DNA from: Ariolimax columbianus
Taxonomy: Eukaryota; Mollusca; Gastropoda; Stylommatophora; Arionidae
Direction: 5' to 3'
Length of the DNA stretch: 64,000 bases
NCBI GenBank assembly: GCA_036924085.1
Contig: JAVGWX010000005.1
Coordinates: 96,462,730 to 96,526,729, forward strand
The notes beneath the pieces were generated by a model, which was not told where the DNA came from, searched no databases, and worked only from the letters and a program-made list of their open reading frames with translations. A program made the position numbers and the translations under genes. Numbering within the stretch: the first letter of the stretch is position 1; the number at the start of each line of letters is the position of its first letter. Shown here one piece after another: positions 1-10,079 of the stretch.

Positions 1-1589
1 TCTCCCTCTTATCCTTCCCCCTGTTATCTAATAACACTTGACGACAGAAGGGATTCGATAACACATTTTCCATAAATAGGATATTGTTTCTGAAGCTTTT
101 ATGTTAAACCAGACGATTTCGCCCCATTGACCTGAAACTACCAACAATATTATATTGATCGTTTGTCATAGTGTATTCATTGAAATGTTGGATTTCACAG
201 AAACAAGCACGGCTAATATGTTATCGTATTTGCAAGAAAAGTTCTTGCTCCCATCTCTCTGTCCATTCTGCTCTTGTCTGTGAATGTTTGTCAGAAATTT
301 GATTGATCTTACTTGTTGTGTTTTTTTACGCAAATATTGAGTGGTATTTCAATTCTGTTGATTTCCATTGCCTCTTTGTTTTTATTTTCAAATCATGCTA
401 CTCGTGCTCTTCAATGATGACACTCATCTGGTTTTGAAGCGTTTCTACATCAAACCACCGCTGATTTTTCATTTAGTAATGTGTGACCCCTTTTAACACG
501 ACCACTTCACATGAATTTCTTTGTGATCATTTCTTATTGTGATTGGGCATCCTATTTCTATATATTTCCCTTAACGTAAATATCGCGTGCTTGTGTTACC
601 ACAATGTCTCTGGGCACATCGGAGAAGAATAAAGAGGAAATTTAATTTCCGTTCCCCAGTTCTCTCGTGAAACGCTCACTTGTTGTCTCCCTTGGTATGT
701 GGATTCATTACGTTATACCACCTAACAGATGAGATCTGCAAAAACAATATTCAACGTTATTGTAAGATTTAACAGCCTTTGTTGCACAGATCATGGCCAA
801 TGTTTTTCATGATATAATCTCACAGAATATCTTGGTGTGTTTTGGGGAAATAATATTTTGTCTCTTGAAAAATATGGAACTCGTGATGTATGCCACCCGG
901 AAGCATGTTGAAATAACCGGAAACTGGACACTGTGCAGTGATAATAATTTAGAAATGGCGCACGAAATATGTTTCTGCAAGGTTATGTAGGAAAATTATA
1001 GTAGTGTGAAGATGGACACTTCTTGGATAAATAATACATTACATTTATCGAGAAAAAAAAAGGTAATGTTTCTGTAAATAATTGTTTGTTAATAGTTGTG
1101 AGTGTTTTATTCATCTTCATCGTTCTCTTATTCACATTTTTATTCTTCTCCTCCACTTCCTTATAATCTTAATCTTTTTTTCTTCTCTTGCTCTGCTTCT
1201 CTCAGGTCGTCATCTTCTTCTTCTGATCGATGCGAGAGTGAGGTGTTCTCTTCTTCTACCAATATCACATTTGGTTTTGTTCCTTATGCATGCCATTTCT
1301 TTTTGCATTGGTTTATTTTGAACTAAACAGAGCATAATCTGTCATTGATCTTGTATTTTCTTCCATATATCTTCTATATATTTGTAACTTAGCTTTTATT
1401 TATCCGTCAACAAATCTCTAATTTATCTTGATCGGATCATTTATTTATCTTCAGCATCTCTTATTTACCTAAACTTATCCTGTTATATCCCTTTTGTATA
1501 TCCAACGTATTTTTTATTTATCTTTCACATATTTCCCAGTTATGTTCTGTTTATCTTTCCCTTCGTCTTCTCCGTCGTTCGCTCTCCAA
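1..1589. other. AT-rich stretch without recognised gene
   Basis: No exon, transposon protein or clear tandem repeat was recognised here. Short ORFs at 793-990 and 1082-1326 are low-complexity or match no family I know. The stretch could hold 5' intron or promoter of the SLC7 gene downstream, but no first exon encoding the expected membrane helix 1 of the transporter was found. Confidence 0.5.
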
Positions 1590-2615
1590 TAATTGCATCC
1601 AACTTCCTTATAAGCCTGACAGTCTTTCTCAGGCTTGTCTTATCGCCATACAGTTCATCTCGCCATTCGGTCGTGGAACGTCATCTTGTCATGCTGCTCC
1701 TCTCATGGATCCGTCAGACCTGCAGAAAATGATCCGCTGTTTGTCTGTTCTCCCCACATGGGCACATGTCTGAGTGTCCAAATTTTAATTTGTTAAGGAG
1801 ATGATTTTTCAGTCTGCAGTGACCCGTTAGAAGTCAGAAAATTGTCACTTTATATATTCTTATCAATGGGAAGTACACTTCTGCTATATCAGAGCATGGG
1901 TGTTCTCTGTGTCATTTGTCTTTGAAGTTAAATTGTGTCAGTGTCTTCATTTCTTAGCGTGTAGCCCTGTCGTCAGTTTTGGAGTTTGCCGCCTCCCTCT
2001 TTTTGCCAGTCTATATGCCACCTCATTGTCGTGTATCTTACAGTTTGCAGGGATCGCCTGAATTATCACTCTTTTTGAAATTTTGACTTGAATTTACGAG
2101 TACCTCAAACATGCTATGTAGATCATGGTTTTAATGGTTTCTGGGGGACATTATCACTGACAGGGAATCTGTAAGGAAGACTATCTTGTTTCTGACATGG
2201 TTCTTGTTTTATACAATGGCTATTGCAGTTATTTTTAATGAATAAACCTCAGCTCTCATCCTCAGCCTCAGCTCTCATCCTCAGCCTCAGCTCTCATCCT
2301 CAGCCTCAGCTCTCATTCTCAGATTCATCTCTCATCCTCAGCCTCAGCTCTCATTCTCAGCCTCAGCTCTCATCCTCAGCCTCAGCTCTCAGCCTCAGCC
2401 TCAGCTCTCATCCTCAGCCTCAGCTCTCATCCTCAGCTTCAAATCTCTAGACGTTTGAGAATTGTCCAGCAGCCACCGAGATTTGTATTTCCAGTTCATT
2501 TTTAATTTTGTGTAAGCGCTTCCTCCTTCTGTTGTATAGATCTCAGTGCTGATCCATCTGTGTATATGTATCTTTCGCTGATCTCCTATTTAGCTCAAAC
2601 GTTTCTCACACGTAT
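1590..2615 (-). mobile_element. LINE remnant, RNase H and C-terminal Cys-rich region (I/jockey-like)
   Basis: Reading the minus strand through frameshifts and stops gives, in order: YTDGSALRS (RNase H first catalytic Asp region, near 2555-2535), VFLTDSLSV (third catalytic Asp, near 2200), an IPANCKIHDNEVAYRLAKR block (near 2060-1990; family form WVPSHCGIxGNExADxLAK), LLTGHCRLKNHLLNKL (near 1830-1785) and CPCGENRQTADHFLQVC (near 1765-1715). This is the usual end of RNase H-carrying non-LTR retrotransposons, and it parallels the longer copy at 41.2-44.3 kb. The element is dead: multiple stops, and a 19-bp tandem array inserted between the YTDGSA and LTDS motifs. It lies upstream of the first visible SLC7 exon. 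Confidence 0.8.
2247..2450. repeat. 19-bp tandem repeat inside a LINE RNase H region
   Basis: About ten copies of a CT-rich 19-mer (core CTCATCCTCAGCCTCAGCT), with some 12-13 bp shortened units. The array separates two RNase H motifs of the surrounding minus-strand LINE remnant, so it arose within that element. Confidence 0.85.
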
Positions 2616-3442
2616 TGTCCATGTATCGCCAGTAATCATTCTCTTTCATTTCCCGTCCATGAAATGTCTCCATGTACCACCAGTAGTCATTCCTTTTCTT
2701 TTCCCCTCCATGACATGTCTCCTTGTATTGCCAGTAGTCATTCTCTTTCATCACTCTTCCATGAAATGTCTCCATGTATCACCAGTAGTCATTCTCTTTC
2801 ATTGCCCCTCTATCCCCATGTATCACCAGCAGTCATTCTCTTTCATTGCCCCTCTATCCCCACGTATCACCAGTAGTCAATCTCTTTCATTGCCTCTCTA
2901 TTCACCTGTATCACCAGTAGTCATTCTCTTTCATTGCCCCTCTATCCCCATGTATCGCCAGTAGTCATTCTCTTTCATTTCCAGTCAATTCCCATGTATC
3001 ACCAGTAGTCATTCTCTTTCATTGCCCCTCTATTCCCATGTATCACCAGTAGTCATTCTCTTTCATTGCCCCTCTATCCCCATGTATCACCAGTAGTCAT
3101 TCTCTTTCATTGCCCCTCTATTTCCATGTATCACCAGTAGTCATTCTCTTTCATTGCCCCTCTATTCCCATGTATCACCAGTAGTCATTCTCTTTCATTG
3201 CCCCTCTATCCCCATGTATCACCAGTAGTCATTCTCTTTCATTGCCCCTCTATCCCCATGTATCACCAGTAGTCATTCTCTTTCATTGCCCCTCTATCCC
3301 CATGTATCACCAGTAGTCATTCTCTTTCATTGTCCCTCTATCCCCATGTATCACCATTAGTCATTCTCTTTCATTGCCCCTCTATTCCCATGTATCACCA
3401 GTAGTCATTCTCTTTCATTGCCCCTCTATTCCCATGTATCAT
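2612..3442. repeat. 44-bp minisatellite
   Basis: About 19 head-to-tail copies of a 44-bp unit containing CATGTATCACCAGTAGTCAT followed by a CTCTTTCATTGCCCCTCTAT segment. The left-hand units (2612-2800) are the most diverged and the central and right-hand units nearly identical, as expected if homogenisation is most active internally. It ends about 75 bp before the splice acceptor of the exon at 3519. Confidence 0.92.
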
Positions 3443-3518
3443 TAACATAGCATTGATGCAGCATCCCATTTTACATACATGTTGTTTCATTGTCAGATGT
3501 ATCTGGTCTTCCCGGCAG

Positions 3519-3638
3519 GTATCGGCAGCTGTGCAGGTTTGAGTGTCTACGTCACGTCAGCATACGTGGCCAAGCACGAAGCTGGAGCAGCCGTTGTGTT
3601 GTCGGTGCTGGTAGCGGGTTTGTCGGCTTTACTTTCAG
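3519..3638 (+). CDS. SLC7 cationic amino acid transporter-like gene, exon a (first visible)
   Basis: First visible exon of a six-exon + strand gene (3519-23168) whose spliced frame is open for 721 residues to a TAG. Family role (APC superfamily, CAT branch of SLC7): plasma- or organelle-membrane amino acid transport by a 12-14 helix carrier. This exon encodes residues 1-40, GIGSCAGLSVYVTSAYVAKH then a hydrophobic segment ending ALLSG; it aligns with the helix 1/2 region of CATs, including the conserved VAK..AG. The glycine-rich helix break (family LGAGVYV) is altered to CAGLSVYV. Acceptor ...CCCGGCAG|GT and donor TTTCAG|GTGAGG are both phase 1. The exon(s) encoding the start codon and helix 1 are not found in the window. 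The closest family resemblance is to SLC7A14/SLC7A4-type members; orthology is not established. Confidence 0.88.
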
Positions 3639-4345
3639 GTGAGGTGTGGGTTACCTGTCAGGTGGGATGTGGGTTACATATCAGGTGGGGTGTGGGATAC
3701 TTATCAGGGGGGGGGGGGGTGTGGGTTACCTGTCAGGTGGGGTGTGGGTTACCCGTCAGGTGAGATGTGGGTTACCTGCAAAGTGGGGTGTGAGTCACCT
3801 GTCAGTGGGGTTTGAGTTACTTGTCAGGCGAGATGTGTGTTACCTGTCAGATGGGGTGTAGGTTACTTGTCAGGTGGGGTGTTGTTTACAAGTCAGGGGG
3901 GCTGAAGTTTACATGTCAGGTGAGGTTTTTAGTTGCCTGTCAGATGTGGTATAGGTTACCTGCCAAGTGTGGTTGGGATTACCTGTCAGGTGTGGTGCAG
4001 GTTACCTGTCAGGTGTGGTGTAGGTTACCTGTCAAGTGTGGTTGGGATTACATGTCAGGTGTGGTTGGGGTTACCTGTCACGTGTGGTGTAGGTTACCTG
4101 TCAGGTGTAGTATAGCTTACTTTTCAAGTGTGAGTTACCTCTCAGGTGAGGTGTGGGAGACTTGTCAAGTGTTTTGCATGTTGCCTACCAGATATAAGTT
4201 ATTTGACAAGTGAAGTGTAGATTACCCGTCAGGTGTGGATTACATGTCAGGGTAGTTTGGGCGTACATGCATTATGTATTTTACCTGACAAATGTGACGT
4301 AGATCCATGCATACGTTTTCCTCAGGTGAGATACTGGTTACCTGT
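3639..4345 (+). repeat. 23-bp minisatellite built from a 5' splice-site motif
   Basis: Starts at the donor of exon 3519-3638. About 26-28 copies of a unit like GTTACCTGTCAGGTGTGGTG, many of which contain CAG|GTG(A/G/T)GG, i.e. a near-consensus splice donor. The first unit overlaps the exon end (TTACTTTCAG|GTGAGGTGTG), so the array looks grown out of the real donor. A run of about ten G occurs near 3707-3719. Units decay after 4255, with a last recognisable one near 4320-4342. Confidence 0.85.
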
Positions 4346-4602
4346 TTGCCAAAAACAGATCTATTCACATTGCCATTGTATCACCACATTGTAGCCACAA
4401 ATTCACTAAACTATGAGGCACACCATATCTTCTCATTAGTCACAGAGTAGATGATAGTGTGCTTTCTTTTTTTTTTACAATTTTGAGCTGCAGTTCTATT
4501 TGGCTCAGATTGTGGTACATCCTCGTCAATTATTGCCTTCCTTTTAGGAATATCGTCGTATTTCATTGTTGTGAAAACAATAAAGTACTAATCACCTTTT
4601 AA

Positions 4603-4665
4603 ACCCAGATAACTCACACACCAGCTGAGAGATAACCCACACCACACTTGACAGCACCTCACAGC
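4603..4665 (-). repeat. Inverted copies of the splice-donor minisatellite
   Basis: Two to three 23-bp units lie here in inverse orientation: ACCCACACCACACTTGACAG is the reverse complement of the CTGTCAAGTGTGGTGTGGGT units at 3970-4100. Transcribed intron RNA could pair the two blocks. Confidence 0.7.
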
Positions 4666-5316
4666 TCTAGGCTGAAACGATCAAAAGTGTAAACGAAACC
4701 TATGTTACGTTCAAAAGACCTTCGCCAGTAACAAACGACGACACAAATAAAAATGCCTAACAAATATTAGCATAGTTGAGTACAGATTTGCGATTGATAT
4801 GTCTGGACGTAAGTTCAACTGGAATCTTGAAGGTGTTTCAAAGGATACAACAGACAAAACCAGTAAGTTTCGTAAAACAATAAATGCAACATGCATTAAA
4901 TTTAACATACAGAACGCCAAGTTACCAGCATTGCTAGCAAATCTCCTCTGCTGTTTTTTTCATATAATTTTTCTCCATATACAAAGACTGTATCCCAATA
5001 ATGCTTTTGTTTATTTATGTTAAACAAGTCAGAAAAACTCAACTGAATTTCTTATACATCAACCGAACGAAATAACAAAATTAGAAACCAGAAAAATATC
5101 ATACTCAACATAAAAACGTTTGACATTAGAATATTCTTCATTCAGTAAAAATAATATTTTTTTTGACATAAAATCCATTTTAAAAACAATATTGTCGAAA
5201 TGTTAAATTTTATTTGTTCTGATCTCCAACATTTCCATACATTAAATTCAACATATAGATTTTGGCTTTAAAACGGCCAAACTGGCATCGTTAGATGGCT
5301 TAAAGGTTTGTTAATA
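4666..5316. other. Intron sequence, nothing recognised
   Basis: AT-rich intron sequence between the inverted repeat units and the mariner element. Two overlapping ORFs of 69-74 codons on opposite strands match nothing I know. Confidence 0.5.
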
Positions 5317-5385
5317 AAAGGGGCTTGTCACAAGTCTTTACCCTGACTATGGAAAAGTAGGAGGAGAAACATGGAACTTGGCACA
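5317..5385 (+). repeat. Left terminal inverted repeat of mariner element
   Basis: Pairs with 6531-6597 on the opposite strand over about 65 bp with roughly ten mismatches or small gaps; shared landmarks are GGGGC.TGTC, TTACCCTGAC and the inner AACTTGGC/GAAATTTGGC end. Confidence 0.9.
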
Positions 5386-6530
5386 TATGTAGCTCATTAC
5401 ATTTGTACTGGACTTGAGAAGTATGAATTTCCCTCCTTCACGGGTTTACCCGATATGGTGCATGGCGCAACACACCTTATTGACCGGATCGGCTTCTCTA
5501 ACGGTTTGTCAGAACAATGGAGAAATCTGAGGCCAGAACTGTAATAAAATTCTTGATGTTGCAGGGGAAAACACCTAAAGAAATATACATGGAGATGGAA
5601 CTAGTGTTTGAGGAATTATGTCCTTCATATGCTTCTGTAAAATACTGGTGTATGCAGTTTAAGTGTGGCTATTCCCATGGTGCTGATCTTCCAACAAGAC
5701 CATCTTCAGAGTGCAGCGATGAAAACGCTGCAAGAGTGAAGAAAATCATTTACAAGGATAGGAAAATGACAATTGCAGAGATATCTAGGTCAGCAAACCG
5801 AATGAAAGTACAGTTTTTAGAATTTTACACAACAGATTGAACATGTGTGCCTGCTTGCTCCCTCGTCTGCTGATATGTGAATAGAAACAAACGAGGGTTG
5901 ATTGCTGTAGCCAGTTGCTCAAAATATGTTGGTTGAAAAACATGTTGCCGACCATGGTGACAGTAGATGACACTTTGGCTCATCATGTGACGCAGAATCC
6001 AAAATTTCCAGCATGCAGTGGAAAACCATGGGCTTACCAGCACATGTCAAGCCAAGACAACATAAATCTGCAAGACTGTTTTTTGGGACGTCAAATGTGT
6101 CATATTGAAAGATTACCTGCCTCATGACAACACGCTTAATGGACAATATTATGCAGATCTTGTTACCAAACTAAGAAAGACTGTGACCAGAAAACGAGGG
6201 ATAAGGTGGACATAAATTCTGTCTTTGCTCCAGGACAACGCGTCGTCCCATAAAGCAAGGCTCGTGCTGTAAACAGCCAACGATTTGAATATTGAAATTC
6301 TTCCACACCCAAAATATTCTCCGGATTAGGTCCATCAGACTTTTTTCGTTTCCCAAAAATTAAAAAAACAGCTGAAAGGAAATCATTTTGACAGTGACGA
6401 ACCTGTCATTCTGGCTTGTGATAACTGGTTTAGTTCGAAAAATAGGTTACTTTATTCTGAAGGTCTTTTCAAGGTCACGCAGAAATGTATAAATTCAGGT
6501 GGTGGCTCCATTGGGACAGAATAAGCACTG

Positions 6531-6597
6531 TGCCAAATTTCAACTTTCCCCTCCCACTCCTTCATGGTCAGGGTAACGACTTAAGACACGCCCCGTG
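6531..6597 (-). repeat. Right terminal inverted repeat of mariner element
   Basis: Reverse complement of the left repeat at 5317-5385; its outer end abuts GTGTATATT, which supplies the TA target duplication. Confidence 0.9.
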
Positions 6598-6599
6598 TA

Positions 6600-6929
6600 T
6601 ATTGTTTTACAGTTGACCATATCACTTAAAGCAACCATTTAGACCAATGAGATGACTCGAGTTAAGCTCTTGGTCCAACATGCTATTTCAAGGTAAAAGG
6701 CTTAATGAGTTTAAACACCGTTTGGTTACATGGTGTCATACACTTGTTATTCTTTATTTAATTACAGATTACAGATTACAGATTACACATTACAGACATA
6801 CTAACAGACCCATCCAGGTTGATCCAGTATGAACACATGATCACTGAAATTAGAAAATGTGCTAGAAAATTACAAGATACTTTAATTATTGACCTGTTTC
6901 TTTGTTCTTTCCAATTCAACTCCCTCCAG
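6600..6929. other. Intron end before exon b, nothing notable
   Basis: No gene. A short direct repeat of ATTACAG (6767-6797) is the only structure. A pyrimidine tract (6893-6927) leads into the acceptor at 6928-6929. Confidence 0.6.
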
Positions 6930-7125
6930 GTATGTGCCATATGGAACTTGCTACCAGGTTGCCACGTTCTGGTACTGGATACACGTTCTGTTACGTGACA
7001 TTTGGTGAACTTTTGGCATTTGTCATTGGCTGGAATGTTATACTAGAAAACGTAATCACTGGAGCACTTGCGGCTAAAGCACTCTGGCAGTACGTGGAGC
7101 ATATGTACAATAGTACCGGGAACAG
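6930..7125 (+). CDS. SLC7 transporter-like gene, exon b
   Basis: Encodes residues 41-105 (phase 1 in, phase 2 out). MCHMELATRLPRSGTGYTFC matches the CAT motif CYAEFGARVPKTGSAYxYSY, and YVTFGELLAFVIGWNVILEN matches YVTVGELWAFxxGWNLILxY, among the most conserved stretches of the family (helices 2-4). Acceptor CTCCAG|GT and donor AACAG|GTATGG. It is 3.3 kb downstream of exon a with a mariner element between them. Confidence 0.93.
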
Positions 7126-7174
7126 GTATGGTGTACCAGCTATTTCGTGAATCCTATCTAATGTCACAAAATTA

Positions 7175-7410
7175 TATATATAATTGTGGTCTTATGGGAG
7201 GTAAGACCAGAATGCTTGAATTCCAAATTACGGTCAGCTGTCTCGACCAATAGTCTTGCCACTGATACAAGGTAACTCGAGACAAGAGAGTGAGATTGAT
7301 GATCAGCGCATTCACTTCCCCACTATAATCTAAGTACAGCACATCACATTATTAAGACAAAACCGTCTGATGTTGTGGCCATCATCGCTTGCGATGGTCT
7401 TTTTGTAATA
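7175..7410 (+). mobile_element. SINE family C, 5'-truncated copy
   Basis: Collinear with the body of the SINE at 56815-57115: shared landmarks GGGAGGTAAGACCAGA, AGTCTTGCCACTGAT, AAACCGTCTGATGTTG and the CATCAT.GCTT.GCGATGG end. The tRNA-like head is missing. It begins about 50 bp after the donor of exon b. Confidence 0.85.
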
Positions 7411-7469
<59 letters not shown>

Positions 7470-7470
7470 C
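7408..7470. repeat. Compound (TA)n(GA)n microsatellite
   Basis: About 18 TA units directly followed by about 13 GA units, immediately downstream of the SINE end, a common place for tail-derived microsatellites. Confidence 0.95.
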
Positions 7471-7604
7471 GTGTTTAAATTAAACTGGACCTAACTGCAC
7501 CAAGTGAACATACGTCCGATGGGCATGATGAAGTCACTTCTGCTGTAAACAGCACATACCATTTTCCATTATCCTAAGACTCATAGCTTCCTCAGCAGAC
7601 CGTT

Positions 7605-7795
7605 GAAAACATGGCGGGTATGTTACGGAATCCGTCTAGAGTTGATCAGCGAGTGGTGACTCGGTTTCTAACAGCTGAAGGCTGTCGACCAGTTGCCATT
7701 GATCGCAGATTTCAGACAGTGTATGGGACCAACATGAGTGTTATGTATAATACACTCAGCGAAATGATATCTTGTACACGTATACCAATATGAAT
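7605..7795 (+). mobile_element. Mariner transposase N-terminal fragment
   Basis: The frame encodes SRVDQRVVTRFLTAEGCRP then VAIDRRFQTVYGTNMSV, matching the N-terminal helix-turn-helix of mariner transposases (EQRxVIRFLxxEGxKPxEIHRRMxxxYGxNxMS). Similarity ends near 7745 and no catalytic motifs or inverted repeats were found. Distinct in sequence from the element at 5.3-6.6 kb. Confidence 0.7.
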
Positions 7796-7900
7796 GTGAC
7801 GTGTAATACACTCAGCCCTATTCTATATGGGACACTGGGACCAAAATTAATATCCTGTGTACTACACGCAGCCATATTCTGGCCTTGACATTGGACAACG
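7735..7900. repeat. Decayed tandem repeat after the mariner fragment
   Basis: About three imperfect copies of a 65-75 bp unit sharing TAATACACTCAGC and GGGACC-AAAAT.AAT landmarks. The first unit includes the end of the transposase fragment, so the duplication involved transposon sequence. Confidence 0.5.
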
Positions 7901-9137
7901 AATTAATGTCATATAATAGCTCTACACAGATGTCTTGGTTTCTAATCCTATCATTGACCACGTGGATCAAAATGAATATAACGAAATAGAGTTACGTTTG
8001 TTCCTTCTCTTTCTGACCAATAATTTATACTATGTAACACCAACACTAACACACACTCTCCATGTATCAGAACCTGACCATCATGTCAGACTATGAACAA
8101 TGAGATAATAGTTAATTTCCCTTCAAGCTCTCCTTTCATATTTATGTAACTCATTTATGCAAGTGCAGAGTTCTGATGATGTCTTCACCTTCACGTCTTC
8201 TGCCTAATCTAATGCTCGGTACGTCCTGAAGAAGCACAGTTGATGTATCAATTCTAAATAACCCAGATTCCCACCTAATGGTCGCTAACATGCTACCACT
8301 GAATACCTATGCTGTTTCTACTCTTTTTCCCTACCATAGCTACACTGAGCTACAACACCCTTTTCCTTGTCGAGTTGTCCGAATACAAAAACGGTGCTGG
8401 GTGGCCTAGATTGGATTTTTGCAGAGTAAAGACCAGTATGTCCTCCTACTTTTGACTTTAAGATGAATTTGGAACGGTTGGGTGGGTCTCAATTCGTTTC
8501 CTTTAGTTTATAAAAATGTTTAAACGCTTCGGAATACCTTCACACGGACCTCTGCGTCTTGTTGCCTTCTGGTCCTGCACAGAGGTCGTTTAGTTGAACT
8601 ATTTGATTCAAAGTAAAATCGATTGACTCTCTCTCCTTTTTGTTGAGTTTTTAACTTTCGTAGATAACTTTTAGGTACTTGAACTTATGCCTGTTGTTGC
8701 ATACTCGACCTTTCCAGGAGGAAGAGGGTGGGGGTGGGGAGTTTTATTTAGTTAAACTTGATTAATGGTTCAAATCGTTTTATCTCTCTTACTCTCCTTA
8801 TCTCTCTTACTCTGCCTCCCTCTCTCTCTTACTCTCTCTCTAACTCTCCCTCTTCGTTACGTTTTTAACAACGTTTTTAACAACTATGCGCTTGTTCCGT
8901 GATTAAACTGCAACAGAGGTATTGCAATTTTTATATGGATTTATTTCTCCTAACAACCCACATTTGTTCCAGATGCTAAGGATTGTATGTAGAATAACGT
9001 GGGAACAGGACCTATGTTGTTTCCCCAAAACTAAATGTGTAATACTCGGTAATCAACATATTACAGAGCAAAGAAACCATATTGTTGGTGTCATTCTGAT
9101 GATATTACCCGACTCCTGCGCAGAAGACATGCATTTG
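7901..9137. other. Intron sequence, nothing coding recognised
   Basis: No family-matching frames. A (TCTC/TTACTC)-rich low-complexity tract lies at 8783-8852 and a short G-rich run at 8718-8740. Confidence 0.5.
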
Positions 9138-9145
9138 TAGTCCTA

Positions 9146-9639
9146 GTTGTTGTTGATGTTGTTGTTAAATGTCCACAATAAGTATGTTTTCTTATTTGTG
9201 CATTCTTTAAAAAGTGTTTAGTGACGAATAGTAGTATCTTTTCCTACATCTCGAGAGTACTGATGAAGGTAGATCGCGTTTCTCAAGGCGGTTGTGCTAT
9301 CTCTAATTTCATCTGCATGACCATCGATGCTACGGAGATCACGTCAATCTACATCTCGTCATCCAGACTGCCTTGAAAACAGTCTTTTCCGGGAAATGCT
9401 ACATGCAGGAGAGATAGTGGTCTGGTCAGTATATTGCACCTGGCGCGACGCCCTGGTCAGTATGGTGTGCCTGATCCTGGCGTGACGTCCTGGTAGGTAT
9501 GTTGTGCCTGACCTGACACGGTCAATATATTGTGCCTGATCCTGTAGCGACGTCCTGGTCAGTATATTGTGCCTGACCCTGTCGCGATGTCCTGGTCAGC
9601 ATGCAGTGCCTGGCCGGACAAGCGTCTGAGTTCTTCTGC
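9146..9639 (-). mobile_element. Minisatellite-bearing retroposon, copy 1
   Basis: Same element as 59279-60216: the non-repeat body (9146-9415 here) is collinear with 59279-59545, sharing AGGCGGTTGTGCTAT, CATCTCGTCA.CCAG.CTGC and GAGAGAT.GTGGTCT. An array of about five and a half diverged 30-37 bp units follows (9420-9615), then a shared end CCGGAC.AGCGTCT. Read on the minus strand the element ends in a (CAA)n-like tail (9146-9166). Flanking TAGTCCTAGT (9138-9147) and TAGCCCTAGT (9640-9649) look like a target-site duplication with one mismatch; its last T coincides with the tail. No tRNA promoter boxes were found. Confidence 0.8.
9420..9615. repeat. 37-bp-type tandem array inside retroposon copy 1
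   Basis: Units begin CTGGTCAGTAT and contain GTGCCTGA; five to six units of 30-37 bp, much more diverged than those of the second copy. Confidence 0.8.
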
Positions 9640-9649
9640 TAGCCCTAGT

Positions 9650-10079
9650 AAGTTGATGTTTCCATGGTTTGCACGTGGATGTACTCCAGCGTCTTAGTTA
9701 ATATCTAATCCTTAAACAAACTCATTCACTTATTGAATTCACTATCACTGGACTTCTAATTCAAATAAATGAATTTAATCAAATACACACATTTAAAAAG
9801 AATTCTCGTTAAGAATTTCAATGTGAAAAAAAAATGAAAAAAGCTCTATAATCGATATTTCTAATGCGATTTCTCCGTATGCAAATGCTTGGTAATGGTC
9901 GCACATAACAAAACCCTTATCTGTGGTTTTTTGTTCATGTTTGGAATTGAAACCAGAAAATTGTGGTGTATTAAATAACAGAAAAGTAGATATAGTGTAA
10001 GGATTTTGTAGCTCCTACCGATACAAAACAGAATTCCGGATAAGTTTATTTCACTCATGCAGAATATATTTTAAAACAT
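9650..10079. other. Intron sequence, nothing recognised
   Basis: AT-rich, no transposon protein or repeat recognised. Confidence 0.5.

Larger units (their letters stand above)
5317..6597 (+). mobile_element. Tc1/mariner-superfamily element, nearly full length, dead
   Basis: Flanked by TA dinucleotides (5315-5316 and 6598-6599). Terminal inverted repeats of about 65 bp begin GGGGCTTGTCACAAGTCTTT at the left (from 5320) and, read on the minus strand, GGGGCGTGTCTTAAGTCGTT at the right (from 6594). Length about 1.28 kb, normal for mariner. The transposase starts at 5517 with an open N-terminal helix-turn-helix part to 5840 (EARTVIKFLMLQGKTPKEIY), then breaks into frames. The catalytic regions remain readable: VDDTLAHH (5963-5986, family DETWVHH), LQDNASSHKAR (near 6230-6260) and LPHPKYSPDLGPSDF (6300-6345, needing a frameshift at the Asp). 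It sits in the intron between exons a and b in the same orientation as the gene. Confidence 0.93.

Noticed and set aside
793..990. 65-codon ORF as missing first SLC7 exon
   Set aside because: It has no resemblance to the expected helix-1 sequence and no suitably placed donor of phase 1.
9146..9639. Helitron/HINE classification of the repeat-bearing retroposon
   Set aside because: Target-site duplications of 10-12 bp and a (CAA)n tail point to LINE-type retroposition, not rolling-circle insertion.
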